Of a stretch of 64,000 nt of DNA, positions 63,830 to 64,000 are shown one piece after another. The first letter of the stretch is position 1. Each line of letters starts with the position of its first letter. The stretch covers positions 1 to 64,000 of the forward strand of contig JAHZKX010000001.1 of NCBI GenBank assembly GCA_022600195.1, written 5' to 3'. Source of the stretch: Planctomycetota bacterium. Its GTDB lineage: Bacteria > Planctomycetota > Planctomycetia > Planctomycetales > Planctomycetaceae. The translations under genes were made by a program, and so were the position numbers. The notes beneath the pieces are model-generated. The model was not told the origin of the DNA. It saw only the letters and a list, made by a program, of their open reading frames with translations, and did not search any database.

Positions 63830-64000
63830 TCTGTCTCTCTTAACTCCCATTTTTACCAACATTTGCTCTGAGTCTCCAGAAATTGGAAACTGATAGCTCT
63901 GAACGGTTGCCGATCAGCCGAAAGGGAGGTAAAAAACAAGACATCCCATTTAAAAACGATTCAGTACATTAATTGAGCAAAGTTCATTGTTAAGGAGTGA
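63830..64000 (+). other. Right edge with ribosome binding site
   Basis: No gene lies in these 171 bp. The last bases hold AAGGAG (63992-63997), an ideal ribosome binding site, so a rightward gene probably starts within about ten bases beyond the window. No terminator separates it from the zinc-ribbon gene, suggesting co-transcription. Confidence 0.5.

Noticed and set aside
1-64000. CRISPR array, prophage, transposase or toxin-antitoxin system
   Set aside because: No repeated spacer-repeat pattern, phage structural genes, terminal inverted repeats with transposase, or toxin-antitoxin pair was seen.

Overview
The window reads as ordinary chromosomal DNA of a planctomycete, most likely a Gimesia/Planctomyces-type member of the Planctomycetaceae. 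This is an inference from gene content: three DUF1501 Tat-exported proteins, one giant LRR/cytochrome-like/DUF1549/DUF1553 protein, a Cys-type sulfatase, a ceramidase-DUF1080 fusion, a DUF481 protein with an N-terminal small beta domain, and a tyrosine-recombinase relic that resembles, from memory, planctomycete integrases. GC content looks moderate and the genes are scattered on both strands in short operons. No prophage, CRISPR array or intact insertion sequence was seen.

Layout. 0-10 kb: a Gfo/Idh/MocA oxidoreductase, an exported protein of unknown role, the ABC-F factor EttA, a DUF2079 membrane protein, a nucleoside deoxyribosyltransferase-like protein, an HD phosphohydrolase and a lipoprotein with a SUMF1 fold. 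10-16 kb: a MarR regulator with a striking tandem palindrome just upstream, followed by an RND adaptor and an unusually long RND permease; this is probably a self-regulated efflux operon. 16-20 kb: an unknown protein, a DUF481 protein and an exported M28 peptidase with PA-like and PDZ regions. 20.6-25.6 kb: a tight four-gene operon (acyl-CoA synthetase, thiolase, hydroxyacyl-CoA/carnitine-type dehydrogenase, 3-hydroxybutyrate dehydrogenase) that could take 3-hydroxybutyrate to acetyl-CoA.

25.7-35.3 kb: five exported or secreted proteins on the plus strand (LRR-PSCyt-DUF1549-DUF1553, DUF1501, sulfatase, ceramidase-DUF1080, nucleoside hydrolase), probably for scavenging of complex substrates. 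35.4-39.3 kb: a signalling locus with a degenerate receiver protein, a FixJ-type response regulator and a triple-PAS FixL-type histidine kinase. 39.3-44.3 kb: a gene-poor stretch with a double DUF1254/DUF1214 lipoprotein and a decayed tyrosine recombinase (N-terminal loss, internal deletion, three in-frame stops) ending 58 bp from the 3' end of tRNA-Leu(UAA). This is the likely scar of an old integrated element.

44.4-64 kb: a GlsB/YeaQ-type membrane protein, an FG-GAP/VCBS protein, a DHDPS-family/epimerase pair, a peroxiredoxin-like protein, a small membrane protein, two unpaired DUF1501 genes, a YihY/BrkB membrane protein, a Cys-rich lipoprotein, a beta-helix protein, housekeeping genes pepA, queC, argH and truA, a nitrilase-family amidohydrolase, and a zinc-ribbon protein. 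The window closes with an AAGGAG ribosome binding site for a gene that starts outside.

I did not find a clearly new multi-gene system. The best leads are the RND permease with about 40 extra hydrophobic residues between its usual TM2 and TM3, the tandem palindrome in front of marR, the phosphoacceptor-less receiver beside the FixLJ-like pair, and the recombinase relic next to tRNA-Leu.
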